NCBI GenBank assembly: GCA_002694345.1
Contig: NZLV01000178.1
Span: 1-8,460, forward strand
Direction of reading: 5' to 3'
Source: Maricaulis sp.
GTDB taxonomy: Bacteria; Pseudomonadota; Alphaproteobacteria; Caulobacterales; Maricaulaceae
DNA length: 8,460 nucleotides
Below are positions 6,416 through 8,460 of this stretch, one piece after another. Within the stretch, counting starts at the first letter, position 1. Each line of letters starts with the position of its first letter. The position numbers and the translations under genes were made by a program. Below the pieces are notes generated by a model, which saw only the letters and a list, made by a program, of their open reading frames with translations, had not been told where the DNA came from and made no database searches.

Positions 6416-7692
6416 TCAGCGGCACCCGCCTCGGCAAAGAGGGGGCCCGCCTCGTCCTGTTTCAAAATCGCCGCCATGATGTAAGGCTTCATTTTCATCG
6501 CGATATCCTCGATCACCGGGACAGCAACAGCATTTCCGAACTGCTTGTAGGCGCGCGTATCTGAGACAGGAATTTTCATCGTCATTTGGCCCGGACGGTC
6601 GAACCCCATAAGCCGGGCGCATTCTCTTGGGGTAAGCCGCCGCGGATTTCTGCCTTCCTGGGCGATAAGTATCTCGCTTCCGTCCTTGTAGTATCGCGCT
6701 GACAGGGTTCGCGCCGTATCATCAGGCCCACACAGGCCGAATCCGAAACCGTTCCCTTTTGCTTTGTGTTTCTCGGCATAGGCTTGGAGGTAGTTCCAGA
6801 GTTTGTCTGAGAGAGTGTACTTGTCGCTTACCACGCTGGCCTCGTTAGCCCCCGGTACGTCTACCGGACGCGTAAAATGTTCCTCAGGTTCCTCGTTTGG
6901 CGAGTGAAGGATAGAATCAAGGCGCGGTCCCGTTTTCGGGTCATTGAAGCGCAGCTTCGAGATATCAAATGCGTTCTCTTCCCGAAATCCGACAATAAAA
7001 ATTCGCTCACGATGCTGCGGCACATATCCTTTGGCATCAATAACTTCTGTCGTGACGTGGTAGCCTAGTTCGTTCTCCAGAGCGCCAATGATGGTGTCGA
7101 ACGTGTCGCCCTTGTTGTGGCTTTTCAGGTTCTTCACATTCTCAAGAAGAAAAGCAGCGGGCCGCTTCGCCTTCAGGATTCTGAGAACGTCAAAAAACAA
7201 AGTGCCTTGAGCCTTGTCCATAAATCCGTGCTGGCGCCCCAGCGCGTTCTTTTTCGAAACCCCCGCGATTGAGAACGGCTGGCAGGGAAAACCCGCAAGC
7301 AGCACATCATGGTCCGGAATGTCATGTTCATCGATTTTGGTGATGTCGCCGTTTATCTCATGATCATCGTCCGGAAAATTCGCTTTGTAGGTTTTCTGCG
7401 CGTAGGTGTCCCACTCGCTCGTGAAGACACATTTTCCGCCAGCAGCCTCGAAGCCACGACGAATCCCTCCAATTCCGGCGAAAAGATCAATGAAAGTGAA
7501 GTCGTGGAAGCCATTGCTCGGGCCACCCTCGCGGGCGACCATGCCCTTCAAAGCGTTTACAAAAACGGCGTTGGGCGTCGTTTCACCATTTTCCCAGCGA
7601 TAGATTGTCTTGGCAGACACCTTGAGCAAACCGGCAGACTCTTCGACTGACAACCCCGCTCTTTCGCGAACTTCTCTGAATTCAGACTGCAT
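6412..7692 (-). CDS. dcm: C5-cytosine DNA methyltransferase with N-terminal HTH, Dcm/M.EcoRII type
   Basis: It transfers a methyl group from S-adenosylmethionine to cytosine C5 and should protect host DNA from the endonuclease of the same operon. From the ATG at 7692 (AGGGG just upstream) it has 426 residues. Residues 1-50 form an XRE-like helix-turn-helix (AGLSVEESAGLLKVSAKTIYRWENG region). Then come motif I FIDLFAGIGG (67-76), motif IV GFPCQPFS with catalytic C137, motif VI ENV (184-186), motif VIII QHRER (226-230), motif IX RLTPRECARLMGF (352-364) and motif X QFGNAVAVPV (384-393). The target-recognition region (GNGFGFGL, TARTLSARYYKDGSEILI) closely resembles E. coli Dcm, pointing to CCWGG or CCNGG with the inner C methylated. 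In relatives such as M.SsoII the N-terminal domain represses its own promoter, so autoregulation is likely. A longer frame to a GTG at 7839 lacks support. Confidence 0.95.
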   Translation of the reverse strand: MQSEFREVRERAGLSVEESAGLLKVSAKTIYRWENGETTPNAVFVNALKGMVAREGGPSNGFHDFTFIDLFAGIGGIRRGFEAAGGKCVFTSEWDTYAQKTYKANFPDDDHEINGDITKIDEHDIPDHDVLLAGFPCQPFSIAGVSKKNALGRQHGFMDKAQGTLFFDVLRILKAKRPAAFLLENVKNLKSHNKGDTFDTIIGALENELGYHVTTEVIDAKGYVPQHRERIFIVGFREENAFDISKLRFNDPKTGPRLDSILHSPNEEPEEHFTRPVDVPGANEASVVSDKYTLSDKLWNYLQAYAEKHKAKGNGFGFGLCGPDDTARTLSARYYKDGSEILIAQEGRNPRRLTPRECARLMGFDRPGQMTMKIPVSDTRAYKQFGNAVAVPVIEDIAMKMKPYIMAAILKQDEAGPLFAEAGAAE

Positions 7693-7695
7693 GTG

Positions 7696-7701
7696 CCCCT
7701 C
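7696..7701 (-). promoter_or_regulatory. Ribosome binding site of the methyltransferase gene
   Basis: GAGGGG on the minus strand just before the ATG at 7692 (GAGG core 5 bases away). It supports this start, which also places the helix-turn-helix directly at the N-terminus. Confidence 0.55.
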
Positions 7702-7721
7702 GGAGTATCTGGGATATTTTC

Positions 7722-7735
7722 TGACATTGTGACAA
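7722..7735. promoter_or_regulatory. Candidate operator for methyltransferase autoregulation
   Basis: The plus strand has the direct repeat TGACA-TTG-TGACA (7722-7734), which contains the inverted repeat TTGT-G-ACAA (7727-7735). It covers the predicted transcription start of the restriction-modification operon, where the methyltransferase helix-turn-helix could bind and block transcription. The arms are short, so this is tentative. Confidence 0.3.
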
Positions 7736-7763
7736 CAAATAACCCAGAAACCGCACCGGTCAA
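7736..7763 (-). promoter_or_regulatory. Predicted promoter of the restriction-modification operon
   Basis: On the minus strand TTGACC (-35, 7758-7763) is followed after 16 bases by TATTTG (-10, 7736-7741). Transcription would begin near 7729, giving a leader of about 37 bases before the ATG at 7692. The -35 is strong and the -10 is moderate. Confidence 0.5.
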
Positions 7764-7770
7764 TACATAT

Positions 7771-7785
7771 GTTCCTTTTATGTTC
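7771..7785. promoter_or_regulatory. Putative LexA (SOS) box, GTTC-N7-GTTC
   Basis: The plus strand reads GTTCCTTTTATGTTC, an exact match to the direct-repeat LexA box known in Alphaproteobacteria. The repeat in fact extends to ATGTTCC at an 11-base period (7769-7775 and 7780-7786), so both half-sites face the same side of the helix. It lies 8 bases upstream of the predicted -35 of the restriction-modification operon. It is 169 bases from the divergent membrane protein gene, so the operon is the likelier target. Confidence 0.5.
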
Positions 7786-7953
7786 CCGTCTGGGCCGGTT
7801 TCCCACAATTGGTTCCTCAGGAAAGAATTGGGGACCCACACCATTTTCTCAGTCTCCCAGCTCCACTCCCACACACCCCCACTCCGCTCCAAAAACCTTC
7901 CTCAATCCCCGCGTCCGGCGCATACTACCCCCACGCTTTAGGGTGCGTCGGGT

Positions 7954-8376
7954 ATGACAGAACACACACAGGCCAAACGCCCGGCGGGCGTTTGGCCGGT
8001 CCAGTTGATCCTGGCAGGGCTGACCCTCTGGTATCTCTATTGGAGTGCCGCCATCTGGCTGGTCACTTTCGATTGGGCCGTCCTGCCCCTGCCGGTCCCG
8101 GACACGCACGTGTTCGTCAGTCGCCTGCCCGACGGCATGGCCGCCGCCATGCTCCTCCACCAATCCATCAATATCCTCGCCTTCGTGCTGCTGAGTCTGC
8201 GCCGGCGCCTGGCCCTCTGGGGCGTGATCCTGGGCATGGCGATGCATATCGGCGTGTGGGTCTGGCTCACCTGGGAGGGGCTTTTCTCCGGTCTGGCCGG
8301 CTATGTCTCGCTGCTCACGGAGTTTGTGCTCGTCCTGCTGACCGCGCGCCTCTACCGGACGGGCCGGCTGCGCTGA
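7954..8376 (+). CDS. Small four-helix membrane protein of unknown function
   Basis: A 140-residue protein that I cannot assign to a named family. Four hydrophobic stretches fit membrane helices: about residues 15-37 (Trp/Tyr-rich, LYWSAAIWLVTF), 63-81, 87-106 and 112-131. Short basic segments, RRRLA between helices 2 and 3 and LYRTGRLR at the end, suggest cytoplasmic loops. The region between helices 1 and 2 (LPLPVPDTHVFVSRLPDG) is the longest loop, probably periplasmic. The start is the ATG at 7954; only a weak GGGTG-like ribosome site precedes it. High GC and host-like codon use suggest it belongs to the chromosomal backbone rather than to the restriction-modification cassette. It is divergent from that operon, and a link to it is not supported. 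Confidence 0.75.
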   Translation: MTEHTQAKRPAGVWPVQLILAGLTLWYLYWSAAIWLVTFDWAVLPLPVPDTHVFVSRLPDGMAAAMLLHQSINILAFVLLSLRRRLALWGVILGMAMHIGVWVWLTWEGLFSGLAGYVSLLTEFVLVLLTARLYRTGRLR

Positions 8377-8414
8377 GCCGGGCGTTCTGCCCCATCTAAT
8401 GGGTGAGGAAGCTC

Positions 8415-8460
8415 AGCGCCCCTCCTTCTCCCTGGGGAGAAGGTGCCGCGAAGCGGCGGA
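8415..8460. repeat. Start of a hairpin-forming dispersed repeat, cut by the window edge
   Basis: Two perfect hairpins lie side by side: CCTTCTCC (8424-8431) pairs with GGAGAAGG (8436-8443) over a 4-base loop, and GCCGC (8445-8449) pairs with GCGGC (8453-8457) over GAA. This pattern recalls the intergenic repeats common in alphaproteobacterial genomes, in which an outer CCCCTC/GAGGGG arm closes the structure; here the left arm (CCCCTCC) is present and the right arm would lie beyond 8460. It sits directly after the membrane protein gene and could also act as a transcript end, but no T-run is seen inside the window. Confidence 0.6.

Larger units (their letters stand above)
7693..7953. other. Intergenic region between the methyltransferase and a small membrane protein gene
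   Basis: These 261 bases carry the control region of the restriction-modification operon in the half nearest the methyltransferase. The other half is dominated by C and T on the plus strand (CCACTCC repeated at 7863-7869 and 7879-7885) and holds no recognisable gene. A weak promoter for the plus-strand gene may be TTCCTC (7898-7903) with CATACT (7921-7926), spacer 17. No terminator is evident. Confidence 0.5.

Noticed and set aside
7693..7839. N-terminal extension of the methyltransferase to a GTG at 7839
   Set aside because: It would place the promoter-like TTGACC/TATTTG, the SOS box and a good ribosome site inside the coding region, and the added 49 residues (with NICIDRCGFWVICCHN) look unrelated to the family.
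7863..7885. G-rich minus strand of the leader as a G-quadruplex
   Set aside because: Only about three runs of three or more G are present in close order, so a stable quadruplex is not supported.
7557..7892. 111-codon minus-strand open frame that could be a small controller protein for the operon
   Set aside because: It overlaps the start of the methyltransferase in another frame, has no helix-turn-helix pattern, and its upstream half is the low-complexity C/T-rich leader.
4718..7910. Flanking repeats that would mark insertion of the restriction-modification cassette
   Set aside because: I compared both edges and found only a 6-base TTGAGG in opposite orientation, which is expected by chance; no transposase or integrase is present.

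Overview
The window reads as GC-rich chromosomal DNA from an alphaproteobacterium, probably near the Caulobacterales/Hyphomonadales (Maricaulis-like). The group assignment is inference. It rests on GC-rich codon use, frequent GTG starts, an apparently leaderless uvrB, and a perfect GTTC-N7-GTTC motif, the known alphaproteobacterial LexA-box consensus.

Layout. 1-679 (minus): an unrecognised 97-aa soluble protein coupled by a 4-base ATGA overlap to a membrane protein cut by the window edge. 806-1399 (plus): a Blc-type outer-membrane lipocalin lipoprotein. 1412-2389 (minus): two stand-alone CheY-like receiver proteins in tandem. 2574-4733 (plus): uvrB, the excision-repair helicase, divergent from the receiver pair. 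4734-7692 (minus): a compact restriction-modification operon in the order methyltransferase, Vsr endonuclease, EcoRII-family restriction endonuclease. 7954-8376 (plus): a small four-helix membrane protein of unknown role. 8415-8460: the start of a hairpin-rich dispersed repeat that runs out of the window.

The restriction-modification operon is the accessory part. It begins with a Dcm/M.EcoRII-like C5-cytosine methyltransferase carrying an N-terminal helix-turn-helix. Next is Vsr, which repairs the T:G mismatches left when 5-methylcytosine deaminates. Last is an endonuclease whose C-terminal half matches the EcoRII catalytic domain. Both junctions are GTGA overlaps, so the three proteins should be made together. 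The predicted target is CCWGG or CCNGG. The cassette looks lower in GC than uvrB, and its last stop codon directly abuts the uvrB stop with no base between, which suggests a transferred cassette beside a repair gene.

The most interesting signal is in the 261-bp leader of this operon: an exact SOS-box match (GTTC-N7-GTTC, 7771-7785) just upstream of a plausible -35/-10 pair, plus a small symmetric site near the predicted transcription start. Together they suggest that the system could be tied to DNA damage and also self-regulated by the methyltransferase. Both points are inference from motifs.
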